A DNA stretch of 17,406 bases, from the NCBI GenBank assembly GCA_016930735.1, contig JAFGGF010000338.1, forward strand, positions 1-17,406, written 5' to 3'. The notes beneath the pieces are model-generated. The model did no database searches. It saw nothing but the letters and a program-made list of their open reading frames with translations, and was not told where the DNA came from. This document shows positions 1 to 7,187 of this stretch, in pieces. Each line of letters begins with the position of its first letter. Position 1 is the stretch's first letter. Source of the DNA: Prolixibacteraceae bacterium. Lineage in GTDB: Bacteria > Bacteroidota > Bacteroidia > Bacteroidales > Prolixibacteraceae. Both the position numbers and the translations under genes were made by a program.

Positions 1-241
1 ACTCATGATGGAACATGAGGTTAAATCAGTCTTTGAAAAGAACGTTTAACAGTTATTTGAACAACTTCGTGTCGCACTTAAAATTGCCGTTAACGATTCG
101 TATAAGAATAGTAGCCTACTGCGGGCTTGATCCCTGTCAAGTTACAAGAAAGTTAAAGTGGGCTACAACCCTTTATTTTACTACTGAACCGGCTATTATT
201 TTTATACTTTGTTAGCTTGCGTACTTTATTATTTACCTGCC
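1..241. other. Gene-free left edge with nested inverted repeat
   Basis: I see no convincing gene here; the 66-codon frame at 15-215 has no recognisable domain or start context. The stretch lies just beyond the stop of the LytTR gene, so it is that operon's 3' flank. It contains a nested inverted repeat. The outer arms are GTAGCCTACT (111-120) and AGTGGGCTAC (157-166), which pair over all ten positions if one G-U is allowed. The inner arms are CTTGA (126-130) and TCAAG (137-141). No T-tract follows on either strand, so an ordinary intrinsic terminator is not clearly supported. Confidence 0.5.
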
Positions 242-943
242 TTATATCAAAATTTTTCTTTCTTTTAACAAGTTGTAAAATTTGTCTTTGTATCCAACCG
301 AGATTGGAATATAATCTTTGCCAATCCGTATTCTGTTTCTTTCGATACTTTCAATCTTGGCTATCGGAACAATATAGGAATTATGAACTCTTTGGAAGTC
401 TGATTCAGGTAATATTTCAAGTAATTTTTTAAAGGTTTGCAAGGTCATTATTTTTTTGTCAGAAGTATGAATTTGAAGGTAATCTTTCATGCCCTGAACA
501 TACAAAATATCTTTGAGTTCGATTCTTTCCATCCTATATTCTGTTTTAACAAGTATAAAATCCTTGCCATTATTGGGCTTTATGTCAATAAGTTGATTGT
601 AAACCTTATCCACAGATTTTAGAAAGCGGTCAAATGTAAAAGGTTTTAAAAGATAATCTGCTATATTTAATTCATATCCTTTTAAGGCATATTCATCATA
701 TGCCGATGTAATTATTACCTTAGGTTTGGATTGTATGGATTCTAAAAATTGGATTCCGGAAAGCTTTTTCATTCTAATATCAAGAAATATCAGGTCAACT
801 TGGTTTTGCTTTAAAAAACCGATTGCGTCAATTGCACTGTTAAATTCATTCAATAATTCAAGGTAATCCACTTGTTCGATATACTCCTTAATTTTTTTTA
901 AGGCAAGCGGCTCATCCTCTATAGCAATGCATTTAATCTTCAT
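242..943 (-). CDS. LytTR-family DNA-binding response regulator
   Basis: This 233-residue protein has an N-terminal receiver domain (about 1-118) and a C-terminal LytTR DNA-binding domain (about 129-230). Visible receiver residues are the acidic pair E9/D10, the phospho-acceptor D55 in LIFLDIRM, T79 and K100 in LLKPF. The LytTR part carries the characteristic FQRVHNSYIV stretch near 183-192. Length is normal for the AlgR/LytR type. Its start overlaps the end of the upstream LytS-type kinase gene by 11 bases, so translation is probably coupled and the two form a cognate pair. The family binds DNA as a phosphorylation-dependent transcription factor. The targets are not visible; the caspase-like membrane protein at the head of the operon is an obvious candidate by inference. 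No LytTR binding repeats were identified with confidence. Confidence 0.93.
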   Translation of the reverse strand: MKIKCIAIEDEPLALKKIKEYIEQVDYLELLNEFNSAIDAIGFLKQNQVDLIFLDIRMKKLSGIQFLESIQSKPKVIITSAYDEYALKGYELNIADYLLKPFTFDRFLKSVDKVYNQLIDIKPNNGKDFILVKTEYRMERIELKDILYVQGMKDYLQIHTSDKKIMTLQTFKKLLEILPESDFQRVHNSYIVPIAKIESIERNRIRIGKDYIPISVGYKDKFYNLLKERKILI

Positions 944-1931
944 CGAGTTGAATTTCTAAATTGACTTTAAAAGTTGAATTTCCTGAAAAAACACTTAGTT
1001 TATGTTTTTTAGGATAAATCAACTCAAGTCTCTTTTTTACAATTTCCAATCCTATACCGTGTACAATATCTTTTTCCGAATCCAATTTGTCAAACTTGTT
1101 TTCACAAATAAAGTTAAGGTTTTTATCCTCTATTTTTATATTAATAATTATACCATTTTCTGTATTTGAATCAACCGAATGCTTAAAGGCATTCTCAATA
1201 AATGGCAATAATATCATTGGGGTTATTTTTAATTCCTTATAATTTCCTGAAATATTAAATTTTAAAAAATTTTCATTTTTTAATCGCAACTTTTCGAGCT
1301 CTATGTAGCTTTCCAGGTTTTCTAATTCATTATTTAGCTCAACAAAATCGTTTTTAGCATTTTTAAACATATACCGCATTATATCCGAAAGCTTTTCAAC
1401 TGATTTTGAAGCTTTCGACTGATTATCAAAAATTAAGGTATCAATATTGTGCAATGTGTTAAATAAAAAATGAGGATTTAGCTGACTTCTCAGTAAAGCC
1501 AATTCACTTTTTAAATTTTGTTTTTCAAGTTCCTCCTGTTTCCTTTTCTGTTCTATAAAATGAAGCAGGCTTTTTAAGCCACCGCCTATAAAAACTGCGA
1601 TGGCAGAATATGTAATTGTTGTGGATATATTTTCAAAATTAAGTCCGGTGAAACCATCGTCCCATATTATAGATGCAATAGAAAAAATAATTAAAAATAG
1701 CAATCCAAATATTAGCCACAGTTTATTAAATCTTTTGCTAAATAAATGTGGGTAAACAAAATATCCAACATAGACTGGTATAACACAACTAATTGTTAAA
1801 AAGAGCGCATGTAATCGGGCATCCAATTCAATCGTCATTAATCGATGGAATTGGTAAGTTATGGTTAATATGGACCAAAAGACCAATATCCAAAACAAAA
1901 GATGAATTAAAATTACAACTGACTTTTTCAT
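933..1931 (-). CDS. LytS/YehU-type sensor histidine kinase
   Basis: This 332-residue inner-membrane kinase has four predicted membrane segments (about 5-25, 40-60, 70-90 and 105-120), then a short coiled linker rich in Lys/Glu (127-145). The His_kinase domain follows, with phospho-acceptor H154 in LRSQLNPHFLFNTL. The ATP-binding part shows the N-box ENAFKH (246-251) and a glycine box GIGLEIVKKRL (292-302). No periplasmic sensor domain of useful size is present, so the signal is probably sensed within the membrane or through a partner protein. The natural candidate partner is the membrane-anchored caspase-like protein encoded 61 bases upstream on the same strand. No promoter-like box was seen in that 61-base gap, which favours cotranscription. 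The 11-base overlap with the LytTR gene supports a kinase-regulator pair. Confidence 0.92.
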   Translation of the reverse strand: MKKSVVILIHLLFWILVFWSILTITYQFHRLMTIELDARLHALFLTISCVIPVYVGYFVYPHLFSKRFNKLWLIFGLLFLIIFSIASIIWDDGFTGLNFENISTTITYSAIAVFIGGGLKSLLHFIEQKRKQEELEKQNLKSELALLRSQLNPHFLFNTLHNIDTLIFDNQSKASKSVEKLSDIMRYMFKNAKNDFVELNNELENLESYIELEKLRLKNENFLKFNISGNYKELKITPMILLPFIENAFKHSVDSNTENGIIINIKIEDKNLNFICENKFDKLDSEKDIVHGIGLEIVKKRLELIYPKKHKLSVFSGNSTFKVNLEIQLDED

Positions 1932-1992
1932 TTTTCCTATTTTTTAATATTTGATAATATTTTCTTTTTATCTACAATCTTCGTTATAAAAC

Positions 1993-3759
1993 TTATTCTA
2001 TCCTTAAATATTTATTTTTATAATATCTTTTCAATACCAGGAAAGTTCCAACTATTAATAATTCAATTAGCATAACTATGAAAGGAGAAAAAACCGAATT
2101 CCAATTCCAGAGATTTATATTAAAATTACTTTGAAAATAGTAATTTCTAACTGTTACAACGGCAAAAAGGAAAACAGTTAACAGCAACTGAGGTAGGACA
2201 CAAAGCATTATTCCTACAAATCTGGTAAAGTTCTTTTTTGAGTTATCAATTAAAATCAATCCGCAGGCTACTAATGAAGATGCGCCAATAAAACCGAGTA
2301 ATAATTTAAATATTTTAATGTTAAAAACATAGGAGCTTACTGAAATTGAATGCATACGAAGGGAAACAAAAATTAATTGAAAGCTGGCAAATATTATGGC
2401 GAATAATATTTCCGGTAAATAACTCTTAATGGTTTTTCCCCTTTTTATCCTGAAAAAAATTATAATCGAAAATATGAAGAAAAATAAGACGGAAATATAA
2501 CTTCTTGTCAAGCCTTTGGTTATCCATGAGATATCAAATGCGTCAGTTATGGCATCATAAAAACTCCATAGAAATGGCGGGTATTTATATAGATTTATTT
2601 CAACTGTTCCTCCATTAAGGATAAAAAGAAGGTATTTGTCGGACTGAAGGTTTAAAGATTGAATTTTAGTATTCTGGAAACAGTCATTATCACTAATTTC
2701 CGATAATCCTTTAATCTTTACATAAGAATAAGAAGCTCCATTGCAAATTTTCATAGGGAGTATCCCTTTTATATCTGATGTGCATATTATTTTTCGTTTA
2801 TCACCATAAATGGTATCTTCAATAACGGTATATGGTTTATTACTGGTCAAATAAATACGAGGGTCTCCTAAAATAAACATAAAGGGTAAATAAGATGATG
2901 CTCTTATTGAAGCAACATTTTGGATTTGCGCCATAATACCGATGGGAAATTCGTTCCAGCTATATTCTCCGGGGAGGAACTGCAAATGCCCGATAAAAGT
3001 ACCTGCATTAGTTACAGGAGTAAATAAATGACCTATGTAAGCTGCTGCCCCTTTTTCAATAAATTCCAGCGCAATATTGTCTTCTTTGCTTGGTAACACT
3101 GAATTACAACTGGGAGTATGAATAACGACAGGTTTTAATTCAGGTAATTCTCGCGAATGAAGAAAACCATATTTTTTATAATTCCAAAACCACCCATCAT
3201 AGGAAACATGCCTTGCCCAATAAAAATAATCGGCTTTTTTTAATGCCTGCAAAAGATTTTCCCGATTAAGGGGTATTTTTTTTGCCGGTAAAGAACTGAC
3301 ATCAAATATAACACCTTCTCTAAAATCCGCGGAATAATCAATGTCGGTAGCAATAAAATTGTTTCCTTTTTTTGCAAGTAACCTTCTTTCATATAATTTA
3401 CGGGCACTTCCAATAGTTTTTCCAGTAATGATTCCTAAGGCAGGATAGTTTTGAGAGTTTTTGAAATTTTTACTAATACTTAAAAGATTTTCTTCAGATA
3501 TATTTTTTGGTTCAGCCACATAGATTATAAACTTTGGCGAAAAGTTATTTATCTCATCAATTGATGCAACAAGAGGCGCATTTTCAGATATTGAAATTTC
3601 CCGGGCTAATGGAAAATACGCATCATTACTATCTGAAACTAATAACAGTTCAATTTCCTGTCGGTTGGGGCTGTCTTGAGCATTTATAGCAAATGAGGTT
3701 AAAATATAGAATAAAAGTACAAGTATCTTTAAATTCAATTTACTTAATATTGTATTCAT
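1993..3759 (-). CDS. Gingipain/caspase-fold (C25-like) protein with C-terminal 5-TM anchor
   Basis: The 588-residue product begins with a signal peptide (1-27, likely cleavage after AINA). Residues about 35-305 look like a divergent peptidase C25/caspase fold. A strand ends in ARH184VSYDGW, and a second strand, KPVVIHTPSC218, gives a possible His-Cys dyad. It continues with EFIEKGAAAYIG and closes with FMFILGDP (293-300), the Leu-Gly-Asp-Pro signature typical at the end of C25 domains. A beta-rich segment (310-392) follows, then about five membrane helices (421-437, 448-467, 484-504, 515-536, 558-576) and a basic cytoplasmic tail. By the positive-inside rule the catalytic part faces the periplasm. 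There is no type IX secretion tail domain, unlike secreted gingipains or PorU. It heads a likely operon with a LytS/LytTR pair. Substrate and activity are unknown. The usual His-Gly after the catalytic His is His-Val here, so activity is not certain. Confidence 0.7.
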   Translation of the reverse strand: MNTILSKLNLKILVLLFYILTSFAINAQDSPNRQEIELLLVSDSNDAYFPLAREISISENAPLVASIDEINNFSPKFIIYVAEPKNISEENLLSISKNFKNSQNYPALGIITGKTIGSARKLYERRLLAKKGNNFIATDIDYSADFREGVIFDVSSLPAKKIPLNRENLLQALKKADYFYWARHVSYDGWFWNYKKYGFLHSRELPELKPVVIHTPSCNSVLPSKEDNIALEFIEKGAAAYIGHLFTPVTNAGTFIGHLQFLPGEYSWNEFPIGIMAQIQNVASIRASSYLPFMFILGDPRIYLTSNKPYTVIEDTIYGDKRKIICTSDIKGILPMKICNGASYSYVKIKGLSEISDNDCFQNTKIQSLNLQSDKYLLFILNGGTVEINLYKYPPFLWSFYDAITDAFDISWITKGLTRSYISVLFFFIFSIIIFFRIKRGKTIKSYLPEILFAIIFASFQLIFVSLRMHSISVSSYVFNIKIFKLLLGFIGASSLVACGLILIDNSKKNFTRFVGIMLCVLPQLLLTVFLFAVVTVRNYYFQSNFNINLWNWNSVFSPFIVMLIELLIVGTFLVLKRYYKNKYLRIE

Positions 3760-3793
3760 AAGTCTTTTATTTAATTATTTACTATTTGAAATT

Positions 3794-3825
3794 CAAATTT
3801 AAATACATTATAAAGCCTTATGAAA
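3794..3825 (-). promoter_or_regulatory. Candidate promoter of the caspase-like/LytS/LytTR operon
   Basis: Read on the minus strand, TAAATTTG (3794-3801) fits the Bacteroidota -7 box TAnnTTTG exactly. A TTTC (3822-3825) lies 20 bases upstream where TTTG is expected, with one mismatch. The predicted transcript would start near 3787, about 28 bases before the start codon at 3759. The match is by eye and the sequence is AT-rich, so a chance match is possible. Confidence 0.4.
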
Positions 3826-3873
3826 TCAATTATATTCTTTGAAGTTTTTTATCGACAATTTCCATTTTTCAAT

Positions 3874-4098
3874 CTATGCTTTTAGGATGCTGATATTATT
3901 TTTTGTTTCTACAATAATACGCACGTTTATTAAATCTTTCCTGTCGTACTTGTGTACCCATTCGTTGATTGTCGAGTTCTGGATACCGTAAATATGTCCG
4001 AGCTGACGTTTGTTATATTTACCTATACTAGGTTTGGATAAAATTTTGAGTTTGAAACTTTCACTGTAGCGTCTATAAAATTGATCATCTTTATACAT
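3874..4098 (-). pseudogene. Truncated IS3-family transposase OrfA (HTH part)
   Basis: The 74-residue frame carries the helix-turn-helix N-terminus of a Bacteroidota IS3-type OrfA: RRYSESFKLKIL near residues 9-20, KRQLGHIYGI, and STINEWVHKYDRKDL, ending at ISILKA. Complete OrfA proteins are longer, with a leucine-zipper coiled coil after this point, and are followed by an OrfB with a DDE domain. Here a TAG ends the frame. The next codons in frame (IEKWKLSIKNF) still look coil-like, which suggests a nonsense mutation or a local deletion followed by decay. No OrfB is present on either strand nearby. It lies between two unrelated regulatory operons and is most likely an inactive relic. Confidence 0.7.
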
Positions 4099-4107
4099 AA
4101 TTACTTA

Positions 4108-4138
4108 AATTATGTAGCCATTATTCCGGACGGGTCAA
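4108..4138 (-). mobile_element. Possible IS3 terminal end next to the OrfA remnant
   Basis: Immediately upstream of the OrfA remnant, the minus strand reads GACCCGTCCGGAATAATGGC and then CTACA. GC-rich bases of this kind just before OrfA resemble the terminal inverted repeat of Bacteroidota IS3 elements. I found no matching inverted copy elsewhere in the window, so only one end of the element seems to survive. Exact borders and any target-site duplication cannot be set by eye. Confidence 0.4.
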
Positions 4139-4148
4139 ACAATAAAGG

Positions 4149-4209
4149 AATGAGTAGTTAGTAGTGAGTAAATTGAGTCGTAAGTAGAAAGTAAAAAGTT
4201 GTAAGTCAA
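4149..4209. repeat. Low-complexity GTAAGT-like degenerate repeat
   Basis: This stretch is made of loosely repeated 6-8 base units such as TAGTTAGTAGTGAGTAA, GTCGTAAGTAGAAAGTAA and GTTGTAAGTC. It looks like slippage-derived intergenic repeat DNA in the gap between the IS relic and the OmpR-type gene. It contains no frame of note and no clear hairpin. Confidence 0.55.
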
Positions 4210-4315
4210 AAAAATTAAGAAGCAATACAGCTTATAACTTGCGTCTTACACCATAATTCAAAATTTATTATGTGCCATAATACCTATGCTGAATAACAAT
4301 TTAAACTTCAACTTT

Positions 4316-4999
4316 CTATAATACCAGTTTGTACCCTATCCCGTGAACGGTTATTATATGTTGATTTTCTTCAGAATCAATTTTTTGCCTGAGCCTTAAG
4401 ATAAAATTATCGACTGTACGTGCAGTTGGTTGATAGTCGAGCCCCCAAACCGCATCAAGCAGGTTATCGCGTGTTACAACAGCATTTTTATTTTTTAAAA
4501 GGTGTTCAAGTATCTCAAATTCTTTATGTGAAAGTTTTACCGGGCCATTATCATCAAATGCATCAAACTTTTCAAAAGATATACTCAATTTACCAATTTG
4601 TACATAGTTGTTTTCTTCCTTTTTCTCCGATCCGGTTGCTGTCCTTCTCAGGATCGTTTTTATCCGGGCACTCAATTCCCTCAGGCTGAATGGTTTTGTA
4701 ATATAATCATCGGCGCCCAGTTCCAGGCCGAGAACCCTGTCCATTTCCTCACCCCGGGCCGTGAGCATAATGATAGGGGTTTCAATGCCTTTTTTCCTGG
4801 CCGACCTGCAAATATCAAAACCCGACATTTCGGGTAACATTACATCAAGGAGCACCAGGTCGTAATTCCCGGAGATTAGTTTTCTGTATCCCGTATCACC
4901 TTTGTCGGCAGTATCCACTTCATAACCTTCGAATTCCAGGTTGTCGCGTAACCCTATCAACATTGCTGGTTCGTCTTCTACGATAAGAATTTTTACCAT
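4316..4999 (-). CDS. OmpR/PhoB-family response regulator
   Basis: The 227-residue protein has a receiver domain (about 1-118) and a winged-helix Trans_reg_C domain (about 132-226). The acidic pair E8/D9, phospho-acceptor D52 in LVLLDVMLP, T80 and K102 in ITKPF are all present. The C-terminal half shows KLSHKEFEILEHLL, the recognition region TARTVDNFILRLRQKI, and the closing wing HGIGYKLVL. Length and layout are standard for a DNA-binding OmpR-type regulator. The gene starts three bases after the stop of the sensor kinase gene, so the two are an operon and a cognate pair. The regulated genes cannot be told from the sequence; related Bacteroidota pairs are often named after RprX/RprY, but I do not assign that symbol. 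Confidence 0.95.
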   Translation of the reverse strand: MVKILIVEDEPAMLIGLRDNLEFEGYEVDTADKGDTGYRKLISGNYDLVLLDVMLPEMSGFDICRSARKKGIETPIIMLTARGEEMDRVLGLELGADDYITKPFSLRELSARIKTILRRTATGSEKKEENNYVQIGKLSISFEKFDAFDDNGPVKLSHKEFEILEHLLKNKNAVVTRDNLLDAVWGLDYQPTARTVDNFILRLRQKIDSEENQHIITVHGIGYKLVL

Positions 5000-5002
5000 A
5001 TC

Positions 5003-6535
5003 CTATTTTTTATTCATTGGAAATTTTAACCTGAAACAACTTCCTTCATTCAGTTTACTTTTTACCGATACATCTCCCCCATGCCCTTTCATAACCTGCC
5101 TGACAATATTTAATCCGAGCCCGGAACCTTTCACACGATTGGCAAGGTCACCCTTACGTGCCCGATAAAATTTATCAAAAATGTATTTACGGTCTTTCCC
5201 TGAAATGCCTATTCCATTGTCTTCCACTTCAATAACAATATTCTTTTTGTGTTTTAAACACCTGACCTCTACCCTTTTCCCGGTTTCCTTGCCATATTTT
5301 ACTGCGTTATCAAACAAATTAAAAAACACCTCGGAAATTGCTTCACGATCGGCATTTATAAAAATTTCTTCTTCAGGCATATTGCAGGTTACATCCACTT
5401 TATTTTCCTCAAAATATGGCTTGTATGAATCCATAACATTCGGTATAAATTCAAGTAGCGGTATATTTTGAGTATTGAAAATCCGTTTCCCTTTTTCAAT
5501 TTTAGAAAAATTCAGGATGCGGTTAACCATATTTGCCAGTTTTTCCGATTCACTGTGAATCACTTCCAGATATTCATCCTGCTTTTCCAGCTTTTTCAGC
5601 CTTTTTAATCTGAGTGTTTCCGCATACATGGCTATCAGGGCCAGTGGTGTCCTTATTTCATGTGAAACATTGGAAACAAATCCTGATTTCAATTCAGCCA
5701 GTATAATTTCCTTCCGGATATTCCAAATTACAAAGACAGCACCAAATACAACTACTATTACAAGCCCCCATAAAATATACCTGCCTTTTTTACTCCTTTC
5801 CTTTACCAATTCGTCAATTGTACGTGACAACAATCTTATTCCAATCTGATAACCCGGAAAATACCAGAGAGATGTTTGTTGAAGATCATTGGTATCTGTT
5901 GCACTGTTTTCTGTAGCAAAAATTACTTGTTTTGATACTGAATCAGAAACAGCAATATAAAACATATCCTGCGATACCTGTTGTATTTCAGGTCCCAGAC
6001 TCTGTAAAATAAACTGCTCTGTAACAACATTTATAAAACATAAGGTAGCCTGCTGCTGATTTTTCATTACAAAATACAGGACTGTCAGATCATCGTGTTT
6101 AAGGACCTCGATTTTCTGATAATCATCCCTAATAAATTCAATGAGCTGATTAATATCTTCCCCTTTCGGAACCTGTACAGTACTCCCTTTCTCATTGTTA
6201 CGGCTATATACAGCCAGGGGCTTTTCAGAATTAATTAATGTAAAACCAATTTGCCTGATTGACGGATTATTTATAAGCAGGTTGCCGGCAATACCTTTCA
6301 TGGCCTCACTGTTACAATCAACAGGTAAATCAAGGCTGCTAGCCCAATACGAAATAATATTTTCAGAATGTTGGTTTACGGCAGTCAGTATCGATGCCAG
6401 TTGTTTATTGTAGACCTGTTCAACCATTTGTTCATCCTGGTTGAGTTTGGTCAAATCATTTACCAGGAAAAATCCGATTGGCAGGAAAATTATAACCAGT
6501 AAAACAACCGTTATTTTGAGTATTGTTTTTCTCAT
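5003..6535 (-). CDS. Two-component sensor histidine kinase (HisKA/HATPase_c)
   Basis: The 510-residue protein has an N-terminal membrane helix (7-27), an extracytoplasmic sensor region of about 220 residues (30-250), a second helix (252-271) and a cytoplasmic kinase core. The H-box is SGFVSNVSHEIRTPLA with H292. The N-box is FFNLFDNAVKYG (N406, N410), the G1 box DNGIGI (439-444), the F-box YIFDKFYRA and the G2 box KGSGLGLNIV (469-478). The HisKA helix follows the second membrane helix almost directly, and I see no HAMP domain. That is a common variant in Bacteroidota. The sensor region is not a family I recognise. Its start lies downstream of a promoter-like box, and the OmpR-type regulator follows three bases after the stop. 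Confidence 0.95.
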   Translation of the reverse strand: MRKTILKITVVLLVIIFLPIGFFLVNDLTKLNQDEQMVEQVYNKQLASILTAVNQHSENIISYWASSLDLPVDCNSEAMKGIAGNLLINNPSIRQIGFTLINSEKPLAVYSRNNEKGSTVQVPKGEDINQLIEFIRDDYQKIEVLKHDDLTVLYFVMKNQQQATLCFINVVTEQFILQSLGPEIQQVSQDMFYIAVSDSVSKQVIFATENSATDTNDLQQTSLWYFPGYQIGIRLLSRTIDELVKERSKKGRYILWGLVIVVVFGAVFVIWNIRKEIILAELKSGFVSNVSHEIRTPLALIAMYAETLRLKRLKKLEKQDEYLEVIHSESEKLANMVNRILNFSKIEKGKRIFNTQNIPLLEFIPNVMDSYKPYFEENKVDVTCNMPEEEIFINADREAISEVFFNLFDNAVKYGKETGKRVEVRCLKHKKNIVIEVEDNGIGISGKDRKYIFDKFYRARKGDLANRVKGSGLGLNIVRQVMKGHGGDVSVKSKLNEGSCFRLKFPMNKK

Positions 6536-6558
6536 CTGAAGCAGGTAAAAGAATATTC

Positions 6559-6590
6559 CAAACCTATGTTAAAGATATTAATTATCTGAA
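6559..6590 (-). promoter_or_regulatory. Candidate promoter of the sensor kinase/OmpR operon
   Basis: On the minus strand TAGGTTTG (6559-6566) matches the Bacteroidota -7 box TAnnTTTG exactly. The expected -33 region near 6586-6590 reads TTCAG, a weak match to TTTG. The predicted transcript would start near 6552, about 17 bases before the start codon at 6535. Confidence 0.4.
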
Positions 6591-6667
6591 ATATTCAGGC
6601 AGGCATATTTTTAATAATAAGTTGAATTGGAAAAATATTAGAAAAATCCGTAATTTTATTTATTAAC

Positions 6668-6710
6668 AGATTGTTCCGTTTACAAAATTACTTTTAGGTA
6701 GATTGTTACG
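6668..6710 (+). repeat. Direct repeat AGATTGTT[C/A]CG upstream of TPR-DUF2971 gene
   Basis: AGATTGTTCCG (6668-6678) recurs as AGATTGTTACG (6700-6710), offset by 32 bases, about three helical turns. The pair lies 24-66 bases ahead of the start of the TPR gene and within the divergent spacer shared with the sensor-kinase operon. It could be a regulator binding pair or chance similarity. Confidence 0.3.
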
Positions 6711-6851
6711 GAATAACTCTAATCCAAAAACCAATGACACCAGAAGAATTATTACAAAAGGCAAAGGAATTCAACGATGCCAATGAAAATCAAAAAGTAA
6801 TTGACTTACTTCCCGACGACATTCTACGAAAATTGAAACGTTCAGATCTTT

Positions 6852-7187
6852 ATGCTGAAAGCTCAGGCATATTTCAGGTTACGTAAAATTGAACTCTGTT
6901 ATGAGGCAACCGAACAGGCTCTTGCTTTAAATCCCAAAAATGCCAAAGCAATCCATTACAAAGGAAATATTTATCAGGATAGCGGAGAAAATGAAAAAGC
7001 AAAAGAATTTTTCCTGAAAGCAATTGAAATAGATCCTTTATATGCAAATCCTTACAATGAATTGGGAATTGTTTACAGTGAATTAAAAGATTTTAAAAAT
7101 GCAATAAAATATTATTCAAAAGCAATTGAATTGGATCCCAATTATGAATATCCTTATAATGTATGGGTATTGCCTACAAAGAATTGA
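6852..7187 (+). CDS. TPR fragment (middle frame of the split TPR-DUF2971 gene)
   Basis: This 111-residue frame carries three TPR units. The first begins at AQAYFRLRKIELCYEATEQA, the next at AIHYKGNIYQDSGENEKA and the third at NPYNELGIVYSELKDFKNA. It ends out of phase as PYNVWVLPTKN. Its ATG codon (TATG) lies inside the preceding frame just before the first frameshift, so it could be reached by reinitiation, but I regard it as a piece of the larger gene. Only the last 25 bases overlap the next frame. Confidence 0.5.
   Translation: MLKAQAYFRLRKIELCYEATEQALALNPKNAKAIHYKGNIYQDSGENEKAKEFFLKAIEIDPLYANPYNELGIVYSELKDFKNAIKYYSKAIELDPNYEYPYNVWVLPTKN

Noticed and set aside
15..215. 66-codon frame at the left edge
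   Set aside because: No recognisable domain, odd composition, no start context, and it overlaps the inverted repeat at 111-166.
30..240. Possible integron attC-like site (GTTAACG, TGTTAGCTTGCG and the nested stems)
   Set aside because: The outer boxes do not pair as attC R boxes should, and there is no cassette or integrase in the window.
3874..4138. A complete, active IS3 element
   Set aside because: No OrfB, OrfA is cut after 74 residues, and only one possible end is visible.
4420..4837. Opposite-strand frames inside the OmpR-type regulator gene
   Set aside because: They are antisense to strongly conserved coding sequence and show no protein-like features.
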